Shown: piece by piece, positions 48,856-58,921 of the stretch
Layout of the letters: the number at the start of each line of letters is the position of its first letter
How positions within the stretch are numbered: the stretch's first letter is position 1
Source of the DNA: Rutidosis leptorrhynchoides
Taxonomy: Eukaryota > Streptophyta > Magnoliopsida > Asterales > Asteraceae
Assembly: GCF_046630445.1 (NCBI RefSeq)
Contig: NC_092339.1
Coordinates: 77,394,001 to 77,458,000 of the forward strand
Length of the DNA stretch: 64,000 nucleotides
Reading direction: 5' to 3'
Notes under the pieces: model-generated
The model's database searches: none
Told to the model about the DNA's origin: nothing
What the model saw: only the letters and a program-made list of their open reading frames with translations
Made by a program: the position numbers and the translations under genes

Positions 48856-49565
48856 TGATGGGAAAATGGTCACAACGGGCAATCTACAAAACGGAAACAA
48901 ACATCCGTTTGACAAACATTTCCCGACCCGTATGAACTCGTGAGGAAACTAACAAATAAGGTATACCACAAATCAGCCCCAATTCTGTCCCAAATTAGCA
49001 AAGATGAAATAAATAAGCACACACAATACATACGAGACTTTTTACGTGGAAAACCTCTCAAAATCGAGAGTAAAAACCACGGGACTCGTAAGCCACTTAA
49101 ATTCCACTATCATCAACAAGAGAGCAATACAATAGGTCTTCTCTAGATCAAATAGAGGCATACAACATCATCATACTCTTGAACTACAACAATCAACAAG
49201 TATATGAAAATCTAAAGACAAAAGAGGAAATTCGTCACCCAAAAACACTGCTACTGTTTGACCGGCTATAACTCGAGTTAGAGACCACTTGAGACGAATT
49301 CAACGGTTGAAAACCTTGGCCCAGATGTAAGGAACATGCTGTCCAAAAATAGTGAATATTCAACGGTCGGATCTCCGGTGATCGTCCGATTTGTGAGCTG
49401 CAGTCTTCAAAAAGGGAATTGGGGTTTCTCTCTTTTTCTTAATCTCACAACTCTCTTGATAGATCAAAAATGGCTGCACACTTGGAGGTTTTAATGCCCT
49501 AAAATGCTTGACCAAGTCAACAAGCATATGGGCCTAATTTGTTGGGCTTTGGGCTTGGGCTAGCA
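48856..49565 (-). repeat. 3' LTR of Copia element 2
   Basis: About 710 bp. The left end is fixed by comparison with the primer-site side (TGATGGGAAA). The right end at about 49565 is inferred from a GAGGAA purine tract next to TGCTAG on the minus strand and could be off by some bases. Confidence 0.6.
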
Positions 49566-49600
49566 TTCCTCATATTTGAAAACCCATATAAAACCCATAG

Positions 49601-50599
49601 TCACCTGACATTACCCATCCTAGAAAATCCATAGTCACCTGGAGTGTAAGATGAGAAGTGATCTCTACAAATTGCAACATGACATGTAGCACCACTATCA
49701 ACAATCCAACTCGTGTCATCATGAGTAAGATTATTCATATCATAATCAATACAAACAAAGAACTCATATGTGATAGCGTTAACTTCAACCTTATCATCAT
49801 CACCACCATCACTTTTCTTTTGTTTATTCTTGTCATATGCCTTTTTCTTCTCATTTTTTAACTGTGGACAATACCACTTTGTGTGCCCCTTTTCACGACA
49901 ATGATAGCACTCAACATTAGAAAACTTTCCTTTTCTTGAGCTACTACAATTCTTGCCTCTTTTACCATGACCTCTACTATGACTTCTCCCCCGCATTTCT
50001 GTGACCAAGATATCTGACTGTGAAGAGGAACCTTGTGACTTTCTTCTCATCTCTTCATTCAAAATACTACCCTTAGCCAATTCCATGGTGATAATACCAT
50101 TCGGTGCAGAGTTGGACAAAGATGTCCTAAAAATCTCCCAAGAGTCTGGTAACGTACCAAGTAACCAGAGACCTTGAACCTCATCCTCAAACTTGATACC
50201 CATTCCTGTAAGCTGATTAATAATACCCTGATATGCATTTAGGTGATCTGTAATAGGAGTCCCATCATGATACTTTAAACCCATCAACTGTTTAATTAAG
50301 AACAACTTGTTATTCCCAGTCTTTCGTTCATATAACTGTTCAAGCTTTTTCCATAAGGCTTTAGCATCAGTCTCCCTAGTAATATGGTTCACTACATTAT
50401 CATCAACCCACTGCCGAATATACCCACATACCTGTCTATGCAAAATTTTCCATTGAGCTTCAGACTTACCATCAGGCATACCCTCAGTAAAAATAGGTAA
50501 ATAATAATCTTTCACATAAAGAAGATCCTCCATTTTACCTTTCCAAACATGATAATTTGAACCATTTAAACTAACCATCTTACTTGTATTAGCTTCCAT
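49601..50599 (-). pseudogene. Copia element 2 gag and protease start
   Basis: Fossil coding part of about 330 codons. MVSLNGSNYHVWKGKMEDLL is typical of Copia gag. It is followed by the UBN2-type helical region (LEQLYERKTGNNKLFLIKQL), a CCHC knuckle (CYHCREKGHTKWYC), a Lys-rich stretch and the protease motif WIVDSGATCHV. It ends soon after, next to the LTR. Confidence 0.85.
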
Positions 50600-50673
50600 C
50601 TTTCACACAAGTCAATCAAATAACCTTAAGCTCTAGATACCAATTTGATGGGAAAATAGTCACAACGGGCAAT

Positions 50674-52667
50674 TGATGTCGAACGAGGTGTATATAAAAT
50701 AGCTATTATTTTTCTAGGAAATACTATTAAATACGATACAATTTTACACAAGATATTTATTTATTTATAGAATGGATATACTTAAACCTTGCTACAACAC
50801 TTATAGGCAGTGTACCTAATCGTACAGTAGTGTAGTTTTTAGTAAGTCCGGTTCGTTCCACAGGGAGATCTTTAAGCAAAGCTCAACGCTATATTAGTTT
50901 ACTTTTATTAAAATTACAAATATATATATAAGTAATATTATTATTATAAAGGGGGGGTTTTTACCGTTTAATGACCGGTTTGTCGATTTTAAAACTTTAG
51001 TCGCAGTTAAAACCTAATGTAAAATATAAAATAAATACAAGACTTTAAATTAAAGCGTAAAGTAAATAACGATAATGAAATTGCGAATAATAAAAATGCG
51101 ATAAAATAAAATTGCGATAATTAAAAGTACGATAATTAAAAGTGCGAGAAAATAAAATAACAATAAATAAAAGTGCGATAATTAGAAGTGCAATTAAATA
51201 TAAAATAAAGGAAATTAAATATGAAATAAAAGAATTATGCTTATTTAAACTTCCGTAATCATGATGTTTGACGTGTTGATTTTAGTTTTATGCCCATGGG
51301 TTAATTGTCCTTTGTCCTGGTTTATTCAATATGTCCGTCTGGTTTTTGTCCATAACAGTCCATCAGTCATAAATATAAATTGCAAGTGTCCTTGTCAAAT
51401 TATTATTATACCCGAAGATAAATATTCCAACTAATTGGGGATTCGAATTGTAACAAGGTTTTAATACTTTGTTTAATGAATACACCAGGTTATCGACTGC
51501 GTGTAAACCAAGGTTTTACTACTTTGTTAACAATTACACCAATTACCCTTGAATGTAATTTCACCCCTGTTTTAATTATTCTAGTGGCTATTAATCCATT
51601 CCCGTGTCCGGTTAAATGAACGATTATTCGTACATATAAATACCCCGCCCATCGTGTCCGATCGAGTGTATATGGTAATTTATAGGGACGCCCAATTGTA
51701 AATCTTTATATTAACATTAACAAACTTTCATTTAGTTAAACAAATATAAAGCCCATTAATAGCCCATAGCCTAGTTTCCACAAGTGTCGTTCTTTTGTCC
51801 AAACCCCAATTATGGTACAAAGCCCAATTACCCAATTTTAGTAATTAGCCCAACATCATGATTACCTCGTTTTAAATAAGCATAATAATAACTTAGCTAC
51901 GAGACATTAATATAAAAAGTTTGAACATAACTTACAATGATTAAAAATAGCGTAGCGTTACACGGACAGAATTTCGACTTACACCCTTACAACATTCGCT
52001 AACATACCCTTATTATTAGAATTATAATTAAAATTAAAATATAAATTATAAATATAAATATATTTACGTTGAAGAGGAAGAGAAAAAAGGATGTGTAAAA
52101 CTCGGCACAAAACTGGCTTTTTATAGGACCTGACCAACAATCTCACACCATGCGACTCGCATGGTTTTGTGCCTCTGGCCATGCGAGTCGCATGGCCACC
52201 CTGGATTCAGCCAACTACTTTTGTTTTCTTCTTGCCGACGTAATATAATAATAATAATATATATAATATATAATTATATATAATTATATATATATTATAT
52301 TATATTCTTGTGCATAGTAGACTAGATATTTTTGGTCCGTTGTGTCGGGCGTTTCTTCTTGGCTCAGGTCCCGGTTCCGGATTCTCGGACGTCCTCGCGT
52401 ATTATTTTAAATCGCGTACTTTGCGTCTTGTAACTTGTACTCTTGTCATTTTGAGACGTTCCTCATCAATATTTTGAACCTTTTTAATTGTATCTTGTAC
52501 TTTTTAGCTCTTTGGACCTTTTTGTCTTCAATTTGTCGAATCTGTCTTTTGTCTTCACCTTTTATTATTTAAACGAATATCACTTGTAAATAGAACAATT
52601 GCAACTAAAAGCTTGTCTTTCTTGAGGAATAATGCTATGAAATATATGTTCGTTTTTAGCATTATCA
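50674..52667 (-). repeat. 3' LTR of Athila element B
   Basis: 1994 bp with the same termini as the element A LTRs. It is close to identical to A except for a diverged block at about 52065-52535 that carries the likely TATA tract (52245-52310) and the paired dyad. Confidence 0.92.
52147..52198. promoter_or_regulatory. Paired dyad, B type, in the LTR of element B
   Basis: ACCATGCGA-C-TCGCATGGT is centred at 52156 and TGGCCATGCGA-G-TCGCATGGCCA at 52187. The centres are 31 bp apart and the arms are 9 and 11 bp, all perfect. Same position in the LTR as the A-type pair. Confidence 0.85.
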
Positions 52668-54764
52668 AATATTCCCACACTTGAGCGTTGCTTGTCCTCA
52701 AGCAATATTGTCTTGAAATACTAGAATCACTTCTTTATTCTTCACACTTTGTACATCAGTGATTTCTATATGGCGGTATAAACAATGGTAGTAACGATAT
52801 GGTTTACAGTCTCACATGACTATAAAAATTTAGATCCATTAAGGAAATTGGATCTTTATGAAAACATTTGATCTTTTGAAAATTAAATCTAGTTTTTCCC
52901 CTAGATAAGTTTTCCGGAATAACCCTTTACCGGTGTTTGCAAAATATTTTTTTTTTTTTTTTTGTGGGTTTGGTGGGTTTCAGATTTGAAAATTTTAGCT
53001 CAAAACTTGCGGTTTTGTGTCACCCACTTGCTAACCTTGTATTTGGAAAGCAACACGTCCAGTTTACTTGTTCCGTATATTACCTTTCGGTAAACTACCG
53101 TCCGGTTGTAAAGGAAAGCGTTGAACAAGCAACTGTTAAGGCAATGTCTCGTGACATGCTTTTGATTATGGTCTATAACGTGTCGGACGCAATTACTATC
53201 CTTGGTAGGAGCAATAGTAAAGCTCACCCTTATAATTTGTCGGTTTGGCACAAGGTCCTGTCTTTGACCATGTTATGCAACCACCGTTCTTACGGTTGAC
53301 ACCCGATTTAGTTCAGGTGACCTAATGAATTCCAAGTGAATTCCTAGGATTTTACGTTCAATGGTAATGAACGCATTGAAAATGGGTTTTTCAGAAAACA
53401 AATCGGTTTATAATTTTGATCAAAAATATTTTCTCGTTCAAGCTCGAGTTTAGATATCATCGAATTCCATGAGTTTGTAATTCTCAATCTTTAAGGTCAA
53501 TCTCTAGGATTGAGTAATATCAGTCTTAAAAGCTGATTTTTAATCTTTAAGGAGATTATCCTTTCTGGGGATCTGATTCATTAGTCTTATCCAGCTAATT
53601 TGCACGGTGCCTCCCCATTGTACGAGATAAATCCTTCTCATGGTTAGGATAAATCTGACCACTTGGCGACCCTGTTTAATGCTGAGGTCCGTGGATTTCC
53701 TGCTGATTTTAGTGATGACTTTTCTAGATTTTTCGTCAACCTACAGCTGGTCTGAGCGACAACTTCATGACCTAAATCAAGAAGCGCGTGTCTTTTTCGG
53801 AAGACTTTACTTCCTTTTAATGATGGAATTGATTCATCGTGTAGATCCATCTCTTCTTTTCTTTCATCGGGTAAAACAGTTTAGTTTAGTCCAAAGCAAA
53901 AGTATTTTCAGTTATTTGTTACAAATATATGTGACATATGTTTAAAATAACTTGGTAAATTTTCCCACACTTGGCTTTTATTTTCCTTTTTATCGTCCTC
54001 TATTCCATTTTAAATGAATTTTAACATTTTAGTTTGTTTCTCAATTTATGTCCTTTCCGAGGTAACAATAATTTCGGTGTTAAAACCTAGTTTTATCGTT
54101 CATAAATATGTATAAACATGATTTTGAATTCATTTAATTGAAAATTTTGAAAAATTTTACTAGAATTGGGTAGTCAGTATATAAGACTAGGGCTGTTCTT
54201 TTTTTATCAGAGAGCACTAGATTCTAATACAACTACTGCTTTACTAGTATTTTTAATGGTAACCAAGTGTTTAATATAAAAATTTTAAAATCCGAAAGAA
54301 TTTAACCCCTTCCCACACTTAAGATCTTGCAATGCCCTCATATGCAAGAAATCAGTAACAATTTAAATTATTGAGGGTGATTTGTGTGAAAATGATTAAA
54401 TTTTTACCAAAGTTTCCAAATATATTGGCGTTTGTTTGCTGAATGATAAATGGTGCACGTCATTTGTTCATTCCGTCTTGTTGTTATTTCACATACATTT
54501 TGCATCATTGTCGTCAAAATTACTTGCTTTTGCTGAACTTAATGCCAGTCTTTGAAAACGCGTTGTTTTACCCTGTTTTGTGCATAAAATAGAATACATA
54601 CAATACAAATATAATCATACATGCAATTTGAAATGGAACTTTGGCATCCCACTTTAAAACTATAAGAAAAATATTAGTACACAATAATAATAAAATATCC
54701 AACATTACATAAACATAATAAAATGTTAAGTGTTTAAAATAAAAATAAAAATTACCACTTATCT
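52668..54764 (-). other. Non-coding 3' region of Athila element B
   Basis: Counterpart of 30774-32853 and nearly identical up to about 54575, where the diverged ORF2 cassette begins. It carries the same AAGTGTGGGAA-type motifs (52670, 53965 and 54312 areas). Confidence 0.7.
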
Positions 54765-56312
54765 CTACTGATCAGGAGGTGGGTTAGGAGGAAAATTAGG
54801 ATATGGATCCCAATTCATGTTCGCGTCCGGGTTCCATGGCTGATTATAGGTGTACTGGTATGCTGCGTCATAATCATATGAATCATAGGGTGGTCTCATC
54901 TCTGGCTGATGTGCGGGATAGTATGCGGGTCGGGTCGGATAATACATCTCACCAGGCTGCAACTGGCTTATAATTTGGCGCTGATGATAATCCCATCGGT
55001 CATGCTCTCGTTGCCGGGAATGCTCGTAGTCATTCCGGCGTTGCCATGCCTCGTACTGCATATGCCTATCATAGTTCGTCATGTATTCATCCTCCATACG
55101 AATACCTAAATCAAGAGCAGTCTCCCGAACAACTCCTATAATGTTGTTCGCCTCCTCCATCTCGTCATCCGAACCTCTCTCTACCTGTCGCTGAGGTCCC
55201 TCGTATCGATATACCCGACCACGTCTCATCAATAATACCCTTGCACCGTGATAAAGGTTTGAACTTATAGTTTCACCTCCGTCCTCTATTTCGTTCATTT
55301 GACCCCCTTGGTGCTTATCTACACCTAAATACTCTCCAATGAGAGTAATGAAAATACCACCACCTATAATACTCCCCGATTTCATCCCCGAAACTACATT
55401 AGCGAGATAATAACCAACACAATAGGGAATGTTAACGAAACTCCTCGGGTCTCTAATACACTTAAGGTAGAACAAATCGTTTACGGTCAATTTCTCCTTA
55501 TTCCTACCCCTTTGTGTAATTGTGTTTGCTAAGAATCTATGAATCACCCGGAGTTCAGCTCTGTCTATATCTAAGTATGTATGATTTCCACTGGCGTGAA
55601 ATTCATTAAAGTGTGACATACGCCTCCAGACAGCGTTAACATCAAATTCCCTATCTACCCTTTCTCCTTGGGCAATCAGGCTATTACAGTCGGGGCTCAA
55701 AAGTTCAGCAGGGGTGTAAATCTGTAAGGCCCTTGCTAAATCTATCATGGACATTCTGTACATTCGTCCACCTAACAGAAACCTAATAAAGCTTCTATCA
55801 TCTATCCTCCTAACATCACTGTTTAACTTAATAGTACTAAGTAATTCTATACACCATTCCCTATATATGGTTCTACGAATGGAAAATAGGCGCATCCAAT
55901 CGTTAAACTGAGAATTACCATACCTTTGCACCAATAATTGCCGAATCGGTTCGGCAAGGTCAACTGTTTCCAAAGGTACCCAGTCAATTGCCCTTGGCAT
56001 TTCAACAACCTTAAAGTAGAGAATGTGCATGTTCTTTTGATAATCTGGATACTCTATCCAACATCTATCAAATCTCAGATTTGGGTGTAACTGATCTTCA
56101 TTAATGTCTAAACTCAGAATCCTTTGATGTGGAGCGAATTGACGAAACTGATTCACGAATAATTGATCTTGATCGTGATAAGGAATATGTTGCTCCTCCT
56201 GTTCTTCTTCTTCTTGTTGCATATGTTGTTCCTGTTCATGAAACATTTCCGGTTCGGGCTCTGGTTGCCTGGACGATGATGCTCCTGAACCTCCAGTATC
56301 GGCTTTCTGCAA
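54765..56312 (-). CDS. Athila element B ORF2 (Athila ORF-1 family), 515 aa
   Basis: Same family as 32854-34206 but far more diverged than the rest of the element, with roughly 60% identity in the core by eye. Shared blocks: LHPNLRFDR, QLLVQRYGNSQFNDW, DRSFIRFLLGG, YLDIDRAELRVIHRFLAN, IPYCVGYYL, GGGIFITLIGEYLGVD. The N-terminus carries a long Gln/Glu-rich stretch and the C-terminus a Tyr/Pro/Asn-rich tail, both unlike A. It too opens after an AG acceptor-like site without its own ATG there. Confidence 0.75.
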   Translation of the reverse strand: MQKADTGGSGASSSRQPEPEPEMFHEQEQHMQQEEEEQEEQHIPYHDQDQLFVNQFRQFAPHQRILSLDINEDQLHPNLRFDRCWIEYPDYQKNMHILYFKVVEMPRAIDWVPLETVDLAEPIRQLLVQRYGNSQFNDWMRLFSIRRTIYREWCIELLSTIKLNSDVRRIDDRSFIRFLLGGRMYRMSMIDLARALQIYTPAELLSPDCNSLIAQGERVDREFDVNAVWRRMSHFNEFHASGNHTYLDIDRAELRVIHRFLANTITQRGRNKEKLTVNDLFYLKCIRDPRSFVNIPYCVGYYLANVVSGMKSGSIIGGGIFITLIGEYLGVDKHQGGQMNEIEDGGETISSNLYHGARVLLMRRGRVYRYEGPQRQVERGSDDEMEEANNIIGVVRETALDLGIRMEDEYMTNYDRHMQYEAWQRRNDYEHSRQREHDRWDYHQRQIISQLQPGEMYYPTRPAYYPAHQPEMRPPYDSYDYDAAYQYTYNQPWNPDANMNWDPYPNFPPNPPPDQ

Positions 56313-57340
56313 AACACATTAAACACAAAATTTGTGCATCCAAATATGCATTAGTGTTAGCAAAATAATAACTTGAAACAATTATGATGACCTGTTCAAT
56401 TCATAACACATTTTATACACATTTTCTTAACAATAACAATTCTACACTTTTACATACGAAAATGTGTACAATGTTTTATCACATTTAAACTCTTAAACAT
56501 GTCAACAATAATCATTATAGCAATTAAACACTTGTTACATGGCATTCAAATCAAACTAGTGTTCATTTTCATATTTTTGTCAAGTCTACACTTTGTCAAA
56601 TAAGCCTATACGAAAAATGTAAATCAAGTTCATAAGCATTTATCTCAAATAACATGCCAAAATAATCACTACTAGCAATGAAACAAGTTTCATATAGCCT
56701 TTATATCAAATTATCCAAGTTCATGAATTTTTGGACTTAAAAAGTCCACTTTAATTCTCAAAAACATGTTTAGGCTCAAAGTTTGGATCAATTAACTACC
56801 TAAACATGTTACACTACTTAATTTAGCAACAATTCATGACAAAAATCGGCCATAACCTGTTTATAACAAAAAGCCCCAAATTGCTCAAGAACACAAACCC
56901 TAGATTCTTAAAAATTTGAAGTTTTTAGCTTCAATTCATGTTAAATAGCTTCTATCTAGGATATACATGCATAATATAACAACAATTTAGCTCTAATTAC
57001 ACCTAAATTTAACAAAATCAAAATATAAATTTTCTAGCTCAAGAACACAAAAATTCGAATTTAAAGAGATTAGGGGTGAAATCTTTACCTTTCTCCTGAA
57101 GGGGTTGAGACTACTGAATCTAGGCATGATTATTGTGAAGTTTTGCAAGAAATTTGATGAAAAATGATGAATTTTTGAGAGGATTTGGGAGAGTTTTCGT
57201 GTATATGTGTGTGTGTTGTGAATGAAGCAGAACTCGGCTGCCTTTTTGATCCTGTCCAGTTTTTAACAGCCATGCGAGTCGCATGGCTTAAGCCTTTCCC
57301 CCATGCGACTCGCATGGGGGTATTTTCCAGAATTTTTTTT

Positions 57341-57393
<53 letters not shown>

Positions 57394-57475
57394 CCTTATA
57401 CTTTTAAAACATATAATTAAATAAAATTTTAAAAATTTTGTTTCTTTTTAAGACGAAGTCGTTTCGGGACGATGC
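56313..57475 (-). other. ORF2 leader region of Athila element B
   Basis: Part of the diverged cassette. It has partial similarity to 34207-35200 of A, a poly(T) of nearly 50 at about 57339-57386, and the B-type dyad pair at 57268-57320. Confidence 0.6.
57268..57320. promoter_or_regulatory. Paired dyad, B type, upstream of ORF2 in element B
   Basis: AGCCATGCGA-G-TCGCATGGCT is centred at 57278 and CCCCCATGCGA-C-TCGCATGGGGG at 57309. The centres are 31 bp apart and the arms are 10 and 11 bp, perfect. The position is equivalent to 35032-35082 in element A. Confidence 0.85.
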
Positions 57476-58332
57476 CCTAGTCCGTCCCTCGACAAAATTT
57501 TAAAATTTGTCTTTTTGTAGCGATTGTTTTAAAAGCTAAGATTTTTGGGTTTTTTAATGTTTTTGGCATACTTTAAATCAATAAGATTAAAAATAATGAT
57601 AATAAAAGTTCTCGTCCCTCCCTCGGGTAAAGCAATTTCGGTTCAAAGACCTAGTCTTCAACTTACGACGAATTTTTTAAAAATCATATTCTTAACTTAA
57701 TGAGATAAAGTAAATTTTTGTTTTTAAATTCACACAACTTAAATATAAAATTCAAAATTAAAATTAAAAATTCACACCAAACTTAAAATTTGAAATGCAT
57801 AAAATTAAAAATTAATATTTTAAAAATTAAAAATTCACACCAAACTTAATTTAAAAATTTATAAATTCATATTAAACTTATATTAATTTTTCAAATATTT
57901 ACAATTTTAAATATATTGTTTTTATAAAGTTTACAATATTAATTTACGGTTTAAATATTAAGATTAAAAACATAATAAAATTAAAAATCTTTTTGTCTTT
58001 TTATCCCACTTTAATCAATCAAATATTATCAAAAATATGCGCCCCTCTTTTCGGTAAAGTAATTTCGGTTCCAAGACCTAATTTAACTCATGACGAATTT
58101 TTGAAATATTTTGGGTTGATTGATTAAAGATATTTATACCTTAAGAATAAACGTTAAATTTCGCAGTGATGTAATAAATTTTTGAACGATATCAATAATT
58201 TCGGTCGCCAAACCTAATTTTATTTAATACCAATTTAATACTTTTTAGCGAACAAATTAGCGTTTATTATCAAAAGGTTAAAAATAAAAATAAAAATAAA
58301 AACTGTACAGACATACCTGTGAAATAGATTTC
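57476..58332 (-). other. Athila B intergenic region
   Basis: Nearly identical to 35200-36062 in element A, with the same TTTCGG boxes. No coding sequence. Confidence 0.6.
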
Positions 58333-58749
58333 TTAGTTATATGATCTATTATATTCATAAGATAGTCGGTTTAATTGATTTTCCATGGCTGCATAGGCGT
58401 AACCTCGAGTATTCATTGTCTTTTCTTCTAAACATATGAATGGTCCGTCTCTGCATAAAGTAACAAATTCGGTATTTGAATAGGTTTGATTATTTGAACA
58501 TTTACCTCCATGTGACCATTTTCCGCATTTGTGACATTTTTCTAGGTGTCGTGCTCTTCTTTTCGCTGCGGATTTTGATTTTCCTTTACCAAATTGTAAC
58601 TTATTATCTTCGCATCTGGATCCTTTTCTAACTCCGTCCATTCTTTCTCTGATTACTGATACTAATTCACTCGGTAGTATATCATTATTTCTTTTAGTGA
58701 TCAAAGCGTGTAGCATTAGACCATGGTTTAATTCACAGGCAGTCTTCAT
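58333..58749 (-). CDS. Athila element B small zinc-knuckle-like ORF, 138 aa
   Basis: Counterpart of 36063-36479 with the same CHKCGKWSHGGKC motif and basic stretch. I see one residue difference (NARGYA versus NTRGYA). Confidence 0.6.
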   Translation of the reverse strand: MKTACELNHGLMLHALITKRNNDILPSELVSVIRERMDGVRKGSRCEDNKLQFGKGKSKSAAKRRARHLEKCHKCGKWSHGGKCSNNQTYSNTEFVTLCRDGPFICLEEKTMNTRGYAYAAMENQLNRLSYEYNRSYN

Positions 58750-58921
58750 TTTGTAAAAACCTAAAAAAAATAAAAATTCAGAATGGGGGGAGAAGACTAG
58801 TTCTTTAGGGTCTGCTAGGGAAAGACCATACGTGTTCCATTTTCGAGAACTACACGAAAACAGACAATCTAACTCTAACAGAAATACATATTATCCTTTA
58901 AAGACTTGATTCTCCCCACAC

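Larger units (their letters stand above)
48856..50673 (-). mobile_element. Copia element 2, shortened, interrupted by Athila B
   Basis: On the minus strand: the 5' LTR is represented in the window only by 28 bp (50646-50673), because Athila element B begins at 50674. Then come the primer site GGTATCTAGAGC (about 50631-50642), gag with the start of protease (49601-50599), and the 3' LTR (about 48856-49565). The two LTR pieces match (TGATGGGAAAAT.GTCACAACGGGCAAT). The element is strongly shortened and broken: integrase and RT are absent. Its age cannot be judged from 28 bp. Confidence 0.8.

Noticed and set aside
57130-57424. Frames across the dyad pair and poly(T) of Athila B
   Set aside because: Low-complexity reading with no motif; the dyads are better explained as a cis-element.
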